Positions 27,999 through 36,586 of a stretch of DNA of 48,683 bases are shown one piece after another (positions within the stretch are counted from its first letter, which is position 1; each line of letters begins with the position of its first letter). A model generated the notes under the pieces. It searched no databases. It saw nothing but the letters and a program-made list of their open reading frames with translations, and was not told the origin of the DNA. This DNA is from Corallococcus carmarthensis (GTDB lineage: Bacteria > Myxococcota > Myxococcia > Myxococcales > Myxococcaceae): contig NZ_RAWE01000056.1 in the NCBI RefSeq assembly GCF_003611695.1, positions 1 through 48,683 of the forward strand, given 5' to 3'. A program made the translations under genes and the position numbers.

Positions 27999-29399
27999 AT
28001 GGTCCGGAGGTGGTCCTGGCGCGTCCGGCGGCCCCTGGTCCGGGCGCGGGCCTGGGCGCACCAGGCAGCGGCCCGTGTGTGGGCGCCCATCGGGGCCACA
28101 TCAGCGGGCCGCTTCGCGGCGGACATCTTCTTCGCGGGGCGCACCGTGGCGCGCGGCTTCATGGGCGAGAACCTGCGCCTGCGCGCCGCCGCGCTCACGT
28201 ACATCAGCATGTTCTCGCTGGTGCCGCTGCTGACCGTGGGCATCGTGCTGCTGCGCACGCTCCACCAGGATCAATTCCAGCGGAAGCTGCGCTTCGTCAT
28301 CTCCGAAGTGCTGGCACCGGGGGTCAGCGAGGAGTCCGCCGCCCTGCTCGACCGGTTCCTGCACCCGGGTGACTCCATCGCGGTGGGCAGCGTGGGCTTC
28401 CTCGCGGTGCTGCTGTCGGCGGGCTCGCTGCTGCGCCACATCGACGGCGCGGTGAACGAGCTGTGGGGCATCCGGCGCCAGCGCCCGTGGCTGACGCGCC
28501 TGTCCATCTACGCGGGGCTGCTGCTCCTGGGGCCCATCTTCCTGGCCATCTCCTTCTCGGGCACGGGCCGGGTCCGCGTGCTCCTGCAGACCTACGCGCC
28601 CTCCGCGCCGCTGTTCATCGCCGTGGGCACCACGCTCATCGCCATGGGCAGCCTGACGCTGCTGTACCTCTGGACGCCCTACGCCCACGTGCGCGTGCGC
28701 TCGGCGCTGGCGGGCGGCCTGGTGGCGGGCCTGGGATGGATGCTGGCGAAGCAGGTGTACGCCGAGTTCGCCGCGCGCAGCTTCCTCTACAACCCCCTCT
28801 ACGCGTCGCTGGGCGCCCTGCCCCTGTTCCTCGCCTGGGTGTACGTCAGCTGGCTGGTGATGCTGTTCGGCGCCCGGCTGTCCTACGCGGTGGAGCACGT
28901 CTCCTTCCGAGGTTCGCTCTTCGCCTTTGGCAGCCACCCGCGCGCGCACGAGCTGGTGGGCGCACGCGTCGCCCAGGACGTCACCCTGTGCTGGGTGGAT
29001 GGGCTCACCCCGCCCCTGCCGCGCGAGCTGGCCACGCGGCTGCGCGTGCCGGAGTCGCTGGTACACGAAGTGGTGGATCGGTTGGTGGAAGCCCGCCTGC
29101 TGGAGCGGGGGCGACGGGGTGGCCTGCGCCCGGCGAAGGACCCCGCGGAGCTCACGCTCGCCGACCTCACGCTCGCGGTGCACGGGGTGATGATCACCGG
29201 CGGCCCCGACACCTGGACGGGCCCCAAGGCCCCGGGCTTCGAACAGTTCGAACCCTTGTTCCAGGCGGCCGACTGTGCCGGGGTCGACCTGCTGCGCCGC
29301 ACCCGGTGGCTGGACCTCGTGACGCCGCTGCGCCCGGGGCTGCTCGCCACGCCCGTCCCCGAGGCCCCCAAGGCAGCAGCCAGCGGCGGAAATCCGTAA
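27999..29399 (+). CDS. YihY/BrkB-family membrane protein with winged-helix-like tail
   Basis: The protein has 466 residues. Residues 55-310 carry six hydrophobic segments in the YihY (formerly RNase BN/BrkB) pattern: NLRLRAAALTYISMFSLVPLL, AGSLLRHIDGAVNELWGI, and the WTPYAHVRVRSALAGG and LPLFLAWVYVSWL segments. The last 150 residues are soluble; RELATRLRVPESLVHEVV with ARLLERG looks like a winged helix. Family members are inner-membrane proteins of unsettled function; the RNase BN naming was an error. The ATG at 27999 has GGGGAG eight bases upstream; the GTG at 27993 also begins the frame. Confidence 0.85.
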   Translation: MVRRWSWRVRRPLVRARAWAHQAAARVWAPIGATSAGRFAADIFFAGRTVARGFMGENLRLRAAALTYISMFSLVPLLTVGIVLLRTLHQDQFQRKLRFVISEVLAPGVSEESAALLDRFLHPGDSIAVGSVGFLAVLLSAGSLLRHIDGAVNELWGIRRQRPWLTRLSIYAGLLLLGPIFLAISFSGTGRVRVLLQTYAPSAPLFIAVGTTLIAMGSLTLLYLWTPYAHVRVRSALAGGLVAGLGWMLAKQVYAEFAARSFLYNPLYASLGALPLFLAWVYVSWLVMLFGARLSYAVEHVSFRGSLFAFGSHPRAHELVGARVAQDVTLCWVDGLTPPLPRELATRLRVPESLVHEVVDRLVEARLLERGRRGGLRPAKDPAELTLADLTLAVHGVMITGGPDTWTGPKAPGFEQFEPLFQAADCAGVDLLRRTRWLDLVTPLRPGLLATPVPEAPKAAASGGNP

Positions 29400-29452
29400 C
29401 GTTTTTAGAGGGTTGGGAGCCTACCCGGCTTGCAAGGAGGAGGTGTTCTGTT

Positions 29453-29875
29453 ATGTATTCGGGACTCGACAACGGGCCAGAGAGCCCTGTCACCAAGGGG
29501 TCACGGGGTTTGCGGGAGCGTCCGATGCTCAAGTCCGATCTGATCAACATCCTCGTTGCCAAACGAGGCGTGACCCAGAAGCAGGCGGAGGCGACCATCG
29601 AGACGATTTTCGAGTCGATGAAGGACGCCCTCTGCCGCGGGGAGAACATCGAGATCCGCGGGCTTGGCGCCTTCCACGTGAAGAACTACCAGGGCTACCA
29701 GGGCCGCAACCCGAAGACGGGCCAGGTCATCCCGGTGAAGCCCAAGCGCGGCCTGCTCTTCCGCACCGGCAAGGAGCTGCGCGACCGGGTCAACCGCCCC
29801 GCGCCGCTGCAGGCCCAGTCGGACCTGCCGCCCTCCTCCGAGTTCAAGGGCAGCAGCGGCACCGGCACCCTCTAG
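29453..29875 (+). CDS. HU/IHF-family DNA-binding protein
   Basis: The HU fold covers about residues 25-115: LKSDLINILVAKRGVTQKQAE, the FESMKDALCRGENIEIRGLGAFHVK saddle, then the DNA-binding arm region GRNPKTGQVIPVKPKRGLLFRTGKEL. The arm sequence is closer to IHF beta than to HU. A Pro/Gln/Ser tail of about 25 residues follows. It bends DNA and shapes the nucleoid. Two starts are possible. The ATG at 29453 has AAGGAGG upstream and gives 140 residues with a 24-residue leader. The ATG at 29525 has GGGAG six bases upstream and begins exactly at the HU fold (116 residues). Its stop is 3 bases from the converging sctV stop. Confidence 0.9.
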   Translation: MYSGLDNGPESPVTKGSRGLRERPMLKSDLINILVAKRGVTQKQAEATIETIFESMKDALCRGENIEIRGLGAFHVKNYQGYQGRNPKTGQVIPVKPKRGLLFRTGKELRDRVNRPAPLQAQSDLPPSSEFKGSSGTGTL

Positions 29876-29878
29876 GCC

Positions 29879-31954
29879 TCACCGCCCCACGGCGACCGGC
29901 GCCAGCCGGCCGATGGGGCGAATCTGCAGGTCTCCGTCCAGCTCACCGTAGGTGAGCACCGCCACGTCCGGGAACGGGCCCTCGCACAGCTTGCGCAACG
30001 GACGGCGGATGTCCGGAGCCGCGAGCAGCACCGCCCGGCCCCCGTTGGCGATCTGCCGCACCCCTTCCAGTATCTCCATGACGCGCTCAGGCTCCGGCGC
30101 GGGCCCCCGGGGACCGCTGGCGCGCAGCACCTCCTCCACTTCCGGATCCACGAGGTACGCGTACAGCGGGCCCGTGGGCGCGAACTGGTGGCTCAGGTAG
30201 CGGTGCAGGGCCTGGCGGCAGCGCTCGGCCAGGGCGGTCGCGTCCCCTTCGGTGGTGGGCGCCACGAGCGCCTCCAGGATGGCGCGCAGGTCGCGGATGC
30301 TCACCTGCTCCTGCACGAGCCGCCGCAGCACGTCCACCAGCAGCGGCAGCGGCACCTTCTGCAGCGCTTCCTTCACCAGCACGGGTGACTGGGCCTCCAG
30401 CCCTTCCAGCAGCCCCTGCACCTCCTGGAGCCCCAGCAGCGCGGCGGCGCGAAGGCGGAGCACGGACCGGAGGTGGTCCGCGATGAGCTCCGACGGCTTG
30501 CGCACCGGCACCTGGGCCAGCTCCAGCCGGGAACGGGCCCCCTGCCCCACGCGGCTGATGGGCCGCCCGCTGGCGGGCTCCACGGACGCCTCCGCCTGGA
30601 CCTCCAGGAAGGCCAGCTCGCCGGGAGGAACGAGCGCGTACAGGGCACCGGGCTGCACCACGCCGCCCCCCGCGGGCACTTCGTCCAGGAGGATGCGGTA
30701 CTCGCCCGGCCCCAGGTAGGCGGCGTGGGTCCGCACCCGGATGCCAGGGATGCGCACGCCCAGCTCGAAGAACAGCTCGTCGCGAACGGCGTTCAGCACC
30801 GTGTGCACGAAGGCGCCGCCGTCAGCCTCCGCGAGCGGCGTCAGCTGCGCGGACAGGTCCAGCGTGAGCGGCGTCACGCCGACCGGCGCCTTCGCACTCT
30901 CAGGAGGCTTGCCCGCGGCCCCAGCCGCCACGGCGGTCCCCGTGGAGGCCTCGTCCGTCGCCTGCGGCTTCTCCGGCGCCTGCCCCTTGCGCCGCAGCGC
31001 ATGGCCGAGCCCTCCGAGGCCCGCCGCCAGGACGAGGAAGGTCAGGTGCGGCATGCCCGGCATCAAGGCCAGCGCGACGCACAGGCCGGCGACGGTGGCC
31101 AGCGTGCGGAAGTCGCCGAAGAACTGGGAGCCAATCTCCGTCCCAAGCGAGTCCTCTTCCTTCTCCGACGCCACCCGCGTGACGACGAGGCCCGCGGCCA
31201 CCGCGATGCACAGCGAGGGCACCTGGGACACGAGCCCGTCACCGATGGCGATGAGGGCGAAGGTGGCGGCGGCCTCGGAGAAGGACTGGCCGTTCTGCAA
31301 CACGCCGATGAGGGTGCCACCCAGCAGGTTCACCGCGACGATGACGAGGCCCGCGACGACGTCGCCCTTCACGAACTTCATCGCACCGTCCATGGCGCCG
31401 AACATCTGGGACTCGCGCTCCAGGTCGCGCCGTCTCCGCCGGGCCATCGCCTGGTCGATGGCGCCCGCGCGCAGGTCCGCGTCGATGGACATCTGCTTGC
31501 CCGGCATGGCGTCCAACGTGAAGCGGGCGGACACCTCCGCGACCCGCTCGGCGCCCTTGGTCACCACCAGCAGTTGGACCAGCGTGAGGATGGCGAACAC
31601 CACCGCGCCCACCACGTAGTCGCCTCGCACCACGAACTCGCCGAAGGCCTGGATGACCTCGCCCGCATGGCCCTCGGAGAGCGCCAGCCGCGTGGACGAC
31701 ACGTTGAGCGACAGCCGGAACAGCGTGGTGAAGAGCAGCAACGTGGGGAACGACGTCACCCGCAGCGCGTCCTTCGCGTTCAGCGCCGCGACCAGCAGCG
31801 CCACCGCCGCGGCCAGATTCACCGCGAGCCCCACGTCGAGGAGCCACGCCGGCAGCGGGATGATGAGCGCCCCCAGCACCGCCGCCATCGCCACCGCGAG
31901 CACGACGTCCGAGGACTGGCGGGCCTTCAGCAAGACCTTCTTGAATGGGTGCAT
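29879..31954 (-). CDS. sctV: SctV/FlhA-family type III export gate protein
   Basis: The protein has 691 residues, family length. The N-terminal 320 residues hold about eight membrane segments with the FHIPEP-region signature: FPTLLLFTTLFRLSLNVSSTR, the AMPGKQMSIDADLRAG motif and GDGLVSQVPSLCIAVAAGLVVTR. The C-terminal 340 residues are the cytoplasmic ring that receives substrates and chaperones. It couples the proton gradient to protein export. The ATG at 31954 overlaps the sctU stop by one base (TGATG); a GTG at 31957 is the alternative. It is the last gene of the operon and converges on the HU/IHF gene. Confidence 0.94.
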   Translation of the reverse strand: MHPFKKVLLKARQSSDVVLAVAMAAVLGALIIPLPAWLLDVGLAVNLAAAVALLVAALNAKDALRVTSFPTLLLFTTLFRLSLNVSSTRLALSEGHAGEVIQAFGEFVVRGDYVVGAVVFAILTLVQLLVVTKGAERVAEVSARFTLDAMPGKQMSIDADLRAGAIDQAMARRRRRDLERESQMFGAMDGAMKFVKGDVVAGLVIVAVNLLGGTLIGVLQNGQSFSEAAATFALIAIGDGLVSQVPSLCIAVAAGLVVTRVASEKEEDSLGTEIGSQFFGDFRTLATVAGLCVALALMPGMPHLTFLVLAAGLGGLGHALRRKGQAPEKPQATDEASTGTAVAAGAAGKPPESAKAPVGVTPLTLDLSAQLTPLAEADGGAFVHTVLNAVRDELFFELGVRIPGIRVRTHAAYLGPGEYRILLDEVPAGGGVVQPGALYALVPPGELAFLEVQAEASVEPASGRPISRVGQGARSRLELAQVPVRKPSELIADHLRSVLRLRAAALLGLQEVQGLLEGLEAQSPVLVKEALQKVPLPLLVDVLRRLVQEQVSIRDLRAILEALVAPTTEGDATALAERCRQALHRYLSHQFAPTGPLYAYLVDPEVEEVLRASGPRGPAPEPERVMEILEGVRQIANGGRAVLLAAPDIRRPLRKLCEGPFPDVAVLTYGELDGDLQIRPIGRLAPVAVGR

Positions 31955-33000
31955 CACGTCTGTCTCCGTGGACGGTCGTCCGGCTCGCGCAGCTCCATCG
32001 CGGTCCGCAACACGACGGCCGCCGCCTGGTACAGCTCCTCGGGGATGGACTCTCCGACGTCGAAGTGGATGAGGCTGCGGGCCAGCGGCACGTCCCGGAC
32101 CACGGGGATGCCCTGCCGGCGCGCCTCCTCCTTGAGCGCGAGCGCGTCCTGCTCACGGCCCTTGGCCACGAGGTAGGGCGCGTCGTATTCGCCCGCGTCG
32201 TAGCGGAGCGCGACCGCGATGTGCGTGGGGTTGACGATCACGGCGGTGGCCTTCTGCACTCCACGTGCCGGACCGCCCTGCGCCAGTTGTCGATGCAGCG
32301 CCCTCCGTTGACCCTTGTGGCGCGGGTCGCCCTCGCTCTCCTTGTGCTCCCGTTTGACCTCTTCGCGGGTCATCATCAGCTCGTGCCGGTGCCTGCGCCG
32401 GGCGAGCGCGTAGTCCACGGCGCCGCACCCCAGCACCACCCACGCGAGTCGCGTCACCAGCGCCGCCAGCCTGCCGACCAGGAACTCCAGTCCCCGGGTT
32501 CCATCGAGCCATGCGGCCCGCAGCGCATCGGGGCCGACCGCCTCCACCTCGTTCCAGACGATGAGGGCCAGCAGTGCCGCCACGAGCAGCGCCTTGCCCA
32601 TCTCGACCAGCGGCCGGACGCTGCAGAGGCGTTTGAAGCCCGCCGCAGGGTTGATGCGCTCGAGCTTCGGCGCGGCATGGCGCGCGTCCAACTCAAATCC
32701 CACCGTAGCGACGGAGACGGCCAGCGAGGCCACGAAGGCCCCGCCCAGCGCGGGGCCACCCAGCCGGGCAGCGACCCAGGCACCCTCCTCCCATGCGCCC
32801 ACGAGGGTCTGCTCCAGCATCAACCGCGCGGCCCAGTCCCTCAGCCGTGCGAAGCCCTCTGGCGCGAACGCGATGAAGCCCAACAGCCCCCCCAGCGTCG
32901 CCGCGCTGGAGGACAACATCCGGCTGCGAGGATGCTGGCCCTTGCGCCTCGCATCGCGCAGCCGCTTCGCGGTGGGCTGTTCCGTCTTCTCTCCGCTCAT
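31954..33000 (-). CDS. sctU: SctU/FlhB-family export switch protein with NPTH autocleavage site
   Basis: The protein has 348 residues. The N-terminus has the family start (EKTEQPTAKRLRDARRKGQ), then four membrane segments, and a cytoplasmic domain with the self-cleaving NPTH motif at residues 257-260 (VIVNPTHIAVALRYD). Cleavage between N and P changes substrate class from early to late in known systems, so a working switch is predicted. The start overlaps the sctT stop as ATGA, and the end touches sctV. Confidence 0.95.
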   Translation of the reverse strand: MSGEKTEQPTAKRLRDARRKGQHPRSRMLSSSAATLGGLLGFIAFAPEGFARLRDWAARLMLEQTLVGAWEEGAWVAARLGGPALGGAFVASLAVSVATVGFELDARHAAPKLERINPAAGFKRLCSVRPLVEMGKALLVAALLALIVWNEVEAVGPDALRAAWLDGTRGLEFLVGRLAALVTRLAWVVLGCGAVDYALARRRHRHELMMTREEVKREHKESEGDPRHKGQRRALHRQLAQGGPARGVQKATAVIVNPTHIAVALRYDAGEYDAPYLVAKGREQDALALKEEARRQGIPVVRDVPLARSLIHFDVGESIPEELYQAAAVVLRTAMELREPDDRPRRQT

Positions 33001-33791
33001 CGGGAGACCTCGCCCAGCAGGGCCAGCGCACCTTCCGTCGAAGCCACGCCCGCGAGCAGCCGCTCACACAACAGCCCCACGCCCAGCCACAGCAGCGCGC
33101 CGCCCCCGAGGATGCGCAGTGGAGCCCCCAGCTCCTGGAGGTTCACCTGTGACGCGGCCCGGGAGGCAATGCCCAGGAAGCAATCCACCGCGAGCGACGC
33201 GGCAGCCACCGGGGCTCCCACCGCGAGCCCCGTGGCCATGGCGCCGCCCACCATCACCACCACGTGCAGGGCCGAGGCCTCCGTGGGCACGAAGGCCCCC
33301 AGCCGAACCACTCCGAAGCCGCGCAGCAGGGCCGAGAGGACCACCGGGAACAGCGCCCCCGACACCACCCTCGCCACCAGCAGGTGGTACAGCGCATCCC
33401 CCGTGGCTGACTCGCGGCTCCCCGCCAGCGGCAGGCTTGCCTCCGCCGAGGTCCCCCGAAACAGGTCGATGAAGCGGCCTCCCATTCTCGCCGCGTCGAA
33501 GGGCAGCGCGGACACGAGCCCCACGGAGACACCGTAGGCCAGCTCACGCACCACGAGTGCCGCCATCACGACTGGCGTCTCCACCGTGCCGCTGAACTCC
33601 ACCCCCGCTTCGACATGCAGGAAGAGCGACAGCGCCAGCACCAGGCCCAGTCGGACCGTCGTGGGCGCGGCCTGTCCCCCCAACAACGGACAGAGGAACG
33701 CGATGGGCACGAGCCGGGCCGCGCACAGCGCCACCGCGACGACGTGCGGTCCCAGTGAGAGGAGCTGTTCACCCAGCACGTCCGGGTTCAC
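32997..33791 (-). CDS. sctT: SctT/FliR-family export gate protein
   Basis: The protein has 264 residues with six or seven hydrophobic segments. The family pattern is visible in LCAARLVPIAFLCPLLGGQAAP, VRELAYGVSVGLVSALPF and the GRFIDLFRG motif near the middle. The C-terminus carries ASQVNLQELGAPLRILGGG, the FliR/SctT plug-side segment. It forms the export pore with SctR and SctS. The GTG start at 33791 is chosen because it makes a GTGA overlap with the sctS stop; the longer frame to 33893 lies within sctS. Confidence 0.92.
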   Translation of the reverse strand: MNPDVLGEQLLSLGPHVVAVALCAARLVPIAFLCPLLGGQAAPTTVRLGLVLALSLFLHVEAGVEFSGTVETPVVMAALVVRELAYGVSVGLVSALPFDAARMGGRFIDLFRGTSAEASLPLAGSRESATGDALYHLLVARVVSGALFPVVLSALLRGFGVVRLGAFVPTEASALHVVVMVGGAMATGLAVGAPVAAASLAVDCFLGIASRAASQVNLQELGAPLRILGGGALLWLGVGLLCERLLAGVASTEGALALLGEVSR

Positions 33792-34057
33792 AGCGCCACG
33801 TCCGCGATGAGCATGAGGAGTTGCTGGGTGAAGCGAGTGAGCTGACCCGCGATCCACGGACCCGCGAGCACCAGGGACAGCACCGCCGCGCACAGCTTGG
33901 GCACCACCGACAGCGTGCTCTCCTGCAACTGCGTCGTTGCCTGGAAGAGGCTCATCAGGAAGCCGACCACCAGGCTCGCGCCAATGGGCGGCAGCGAGGC
34001 GACCACCATCAACAGCAGGGCTTCACGCCCCAGGGTGAGCAGGACGTCCTGGGTCAT
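33788..34057 (-). CDS. sctS: SctS/FliQ-family export gate protein
   Basis: The protein has 89 residues, exact family length, with two hydrophobic helices (LLLMVVASLPPIGASLVVGFLMSL and the second ending in PWIA). The motif SLFQATTQLQESTLSVVPK between them is diagnostic for FliQ/SctS. The ATG at 34057 is 4 bases after the sctR stop. Confidence 0.94.
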   Translation of the reverse strand: MTQDVLLTLGREALLLMVVASLPPIGASLVVGFLMSLFQATTQLQESTLSVVPKLCAAVLSLVLAGPWIAGQLTRFTQQLLMLIADVAL

Positions 34058-34061
34058 GGCG

Positions 34062-34787
34062 TCACCGGTAACCGAGGATGAGTCCCCGCGCGAGCAGGGC
34101 CCAGCCATCCACGGCCACGAAGAGGAGGATCTTGAAGGGCAGGCTCACCTGGCCTGGCGACAGCGTCTGCATGCCCAACGCGAGCAACACGTTGGCGATG
34201 ACCATGTCGAGCACCAGGAAGGGCAGGAAGACGATGAAGCCAATCTGGAAGGCCTCCTTCAGCTCGGTGATGACGAAGGCCGGGATGACGACGAACAGGT
34301 CCGTCTCCTGCACCTGCTCCGACTCCTCCGGGGGACGCAGCTCGCGGGCCAGGTCCACGAAGCGGGCCCGCTCCTCCGGACTGCCGTGCTTCACAAGGAA
34401 GCCGCGCAGGGGCTCCGTCACCTGCTTCGCGGCGGAGAGGACCTGCGCTCCGGAGTGCACCTCGTCGTACGCCGCCTGTCCCGCGTCGTACATGCGCTCC
34501 ATCACCGGCGCCATGATGTGCCCCGTCAGCACCACCGCGAGCCCGGTAAGCACCAGCGTCGGCGGTGCCTGCTGCGTGCCCATCGCCGAGCGGGCCAGGG
34601 AGAGCACCACGGCGATCTTCGAGAAGCTCGTCAGCATCAGCACCGCGAACGGCAGCAGCGACAGGAGCGCGAGCATCCCCATCATCGCCAGCGGACTGCC
34701 GGCATAGGAGGCCTGCGACAAGGACGGCTCCGCGGCGAACGCGGTCGCGGGCAGGAACACGCCGCATCCCAATCCGAGGGCCTTCAT
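34062..34787 (-). CDS. sctR: SctR/FliP-family export gate protein
   Basis: The protein has 241 residues. A cleavable signal sequence (MKALGLGCGVFLPATAFAA) is present, as in FliP proteins; many injectisome SctR proteins lack one. Then come family motifs MLTSFSKIAVVLSLARSAMGTQ, the long periplasmic loop, and ITELKEAFQIGFIVFLPFLVLDMVIANVLLALGMQ. The start at 34787 overlaps the FliO-like stop as ATGA; the GTG at 34817 would lie inside that gene. Confidence 0.94.
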   Translation of the reverse strand: MKALGLGCGVFLPATAFAAEPSLSQASYAGSPLAMMGMLALLSLLPFAVLMLTSFSKIAVVLSLARSAMGTQQAPPTLVLTGLAVVLTGHIMAPVMERMYDAGQAAYDEVHSGAQVLSAAKQVTEPLRGFLVKHGSPEERARFVDLARELRPPEESEQVQETDLFVVIPAFVITELKEAFQIGFIVFLPFLVLDMVIANVLLALGMQTLSPGQVSLPFKILLFVAVDGWALLARGLILGYR

Positions 34788-35281
34788 CCTCCACCCCGCT
34801 TCCGGGATGCGCCGCACGCGGCCGTAGCCTTGGTCTGGCGCGCGCGAGGGAAGAGCACCGTAGGCTCCAGTTCCAGGTCCATGCGAGGTTTCACAGTCGG
34901 CCTGGGCCTGGATCCAGACAGCACCACCATGGCGCGCGTCTCATGGATCTCCGCGAAGGTGTCGCCGTAGGCCACGAGGTAGCGCCGTCCATCCGCCTCC
35001 ACGAGTGCGAGGCCGCAGCGCTGGGAAAGCCCCGTCCGGGAGACGATGCTCAGCGGCTCCAGCGCGGCTGCATCCGCGCTCCCGGCCGTACCTCCCTTGC
35101 GGAGCAACACCCAGCCCAGCCCCGCCAGCGCCATCGAGCCGATCAGCAGGCGCGAGGTGCCCACCAGAGACAGTCCCCCCAGTGGCGCGAGCGTCGCCAG
35201 CCCCACGAGCAGGGCCGACGCGAACAGCAGCCGGCCGCGTGGAGAGAACGAGGACAGCAACATGTTCACCGGTGCGCTCAC
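34784..35281 (-). CDS. FliO-like membrane protein of the type III export operon
   Basis: The protein has 165 residues. Two hydrophobic segments (about 17-37 and 44-60) are followed by a soluble part: LSIVSRTGLSQRCGLALVEADGRRYLVAYGDTFAEI. This is the FliO pattern, a short beta unit beginning with a basic-rich LG or GLSQR turn and ending in a bound-ligand-like G-x-x-L/F segment. It stands immediately before sctR, as fliO stands before fliP in flagellar operons. FliO aids FliP ring assembly and is usually missing from injectisome loci. GTG start overlapping the sctQ stop. The match is by pattern and position, so moderately sure. Confidence 0.7.
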   Translation of the reverse strand: MSAPVNMLLSSFSPRGRLLFASALLVGLATLAPLGGLSLVGTSRLLIGSMALAGLGWVLLRKGGTAGSADAAALEPLSIVSRTGLSQRCGLALVEADGRRYLVAYGDTFAEIHETRAMVVLSGSRPRPTVKPRMDLELEPTVLFPRARQTKATAACGASRKRGGG

Positions 35282-35523
35282 GGCAGCAACGCCAGGATGC
35301 GGGCGCCCACTTCGCCTTCGATCTCCACCAACTCCGCACGCGCGACCACCCGGTCACCCACGCGCAGCAGCACGGGGCTGCTCGCATTCACGTGCAGGGG
35401 CAGCAACGTGCCCGGCTTCAGCGCCGCCAGCTCCGACAGGGGCAACAGCAACCGCGTCAGTTCAATCTCCACGTCCACCGGGAGCGGCGGCATCGCCTCG
35501 CTCCGCTTGTTCGTCGCCACCAT
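35278..35523 (-). other. Predicted internally initiated SctQ-C product (81 aa)
   Basis: Within sctQ an in-frame ATG at 35523 is preceded by AGGAG (35534-35530) with an ideal six-base gap. The product MVATNKRSEAMPPLPVDVE onward contains only the C-terminal SPOA domain. YscQ-C and short SpaO arise in the same way and at about the same size, and bind the full-length protein. Predicted from sequence, not shown. Confidence 0.6.
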
Positions 35524-36432
35524 GTCCGACTCCTGTCGGGCCGCGTGCGAGTGCACGCTCCCTGTCGAAAAACCGTCCGCGAGAAACTCGCCCCGGAGCG
35601 CGAAGCCCCGGGTGATCAGCTGTCCCTTCCCCTCGAGCCGGCCGTCCCGGAGACGCACGCCCTCGAAAAGCACGACGTCTCCCTCGGCCAGCGAATCCAC
35701 GGCCGAGGCCTGCAACGGACTGCTCCCCACGAGGCAGCGCGCCGGGAGCGATGCCGCCAGCACCTGGGACGAGACCGCGCCTGCCAGCTCCACGGGCAGT
35801 TCCTGAAACGCGGTCTGCACGGCACGGGCGGGCAGGAGCACCCGTCCCCCCGCCGTCGTCCCCTCCACCGTCGCCGTCAGGGACACCGCCACGTAGGGCT
35901 GCCGTGCATCCACCCGCGTCAGCACGTCACCGCGCCGCATGGACACCGCGGACAGACGCGGTCCCAGCCTGCGCACCCATTCTCCGTGCCCACGGATCGC
36001 GGCCAGGGAGGAGAGCATCAGGTACACCAGCGTGGCCTCTTCCAGCCGCGTCAGCTCCGCCACGGGAGCCGGAGGCAGTCTCGTCCCCGCCAGCTTCGCC
36101 AGCGCCGCGAAGACCAGCGGCACCTCCAGCTCCACGATGGCGGTGCCGCCCACCGCTGACAGCTCCACCAGCGCGAACACCATGCCCACCGCCAGCTCGC
36201 GCTCCGGCTGGACCGCCGCGTCCACCAGGTGCCCCTCCACCTTGACCGCCGCGCCCACGTCCCGTGACAGCGCCGCGCCCACGTCGCGCAAGAGCTCCGC
36301 TCCCCAACGTCCCACCTGAGGCCGCCGCCCCAGCACCAGATGGGCGCGCGTGAGCCGGCGTGCCCCCGGACGGAATGGCCGCGTGGGCTTCTTCGCGGCA
36401 CTGGTGGACCTGACTGGATTCGTCGTTTGCAT
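35278..36432 (-). CDS. sctQ: SctQ/FliM-FliN-family C-ring (sorting platform) protein
   Basis: The protein has 384 residues. The last 75 residues form a SPOA domain (LPVDVEIELTRLLLPLSELAALKPGTLLPL), and a second, weaker SPOA-like stretch precedes it (about 215-285). The N-terminal 200 residues are a CheC-like or FliM-middle-like region. It forms the cytoplasmic platform that receives substrates. The ATG at 36432 has GGAG six bases upstream. An internal start predicts a separate C-terminal product, listed at 35278-35523. A 154-base gap holding an inverted repeat separates it from the gene before. Confidence 0.87.
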   Translation of the reverse strand: MQTTNPVRSTSAAKKPTRPFRPGARRLTRAHLVLGRRPQVGRWGAELLRDVGAALSRDVGAAVKVEGHLVDAAVQPERELAVGMVFALVELSAVGGTAIVELEVPLVFAALAKLAGTRLPPAPVAELTRLEEATLVYLMLSSLAAIRGHGEWVRRLGPRLSAVSMRRGDVLTRVDARQPYVAVSLTATVEGTTAGGRVLLPARAVQTAFQELPVELAGAVSSQVLAASLPARCLVGSSPLQASAVDSLAEGDVVLFEGVRLRDGRLEGKGQLITRGFALRGEFLADGFSTGSVHSHAARQESDMVATNKRSEAMPPLPVDVEIELTRLLLPLSELAALKPGTLLPLHVNASSPVLLRVGDRVVARAELVEIEGEVGARILALLP

Positions 36433-36520
36433 CCGGAGCTCCAAGACGGCGATGGGACACACGTCCCCTGTGCACGGCCATGGCCAGCGGGCCGGCTCGT
36501 GGAATCAGGGTGTTGGCAGG

Positions 36521-36576
36521 GGGTGGAGGTCCGTCATCGGGATGCGGCGTTCCCGGTTCGGGATGGCCCTCCACCC
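36521..36576 (-). promoter_or_regulatory. Inverted repeat in the only large gap inside the type III operon
   Basis: GGGTGGAGG (36521-36529) and CCTCCACCC (36568-36576) are perfect 9-base complements around a 38-base loop that contains a smaller CCCG-GTT-CGGG hairpin. It lies directly after the FliG-like gene and before sctQ, so it may be an mRNA processing or attenuation structure. Confidence 0.4.
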
Positions 36577-36586
36577 ATCAGGCCGC

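Noticed and set aside
24939-28061. A 1040-codon open frame on the minus strand
   Set aside because: It lies opposite the ribonuclease E/G gene and arises from the low-complexity Ala/Pro/Gly coding on the other strand. No ribosome site or recognisable domain.
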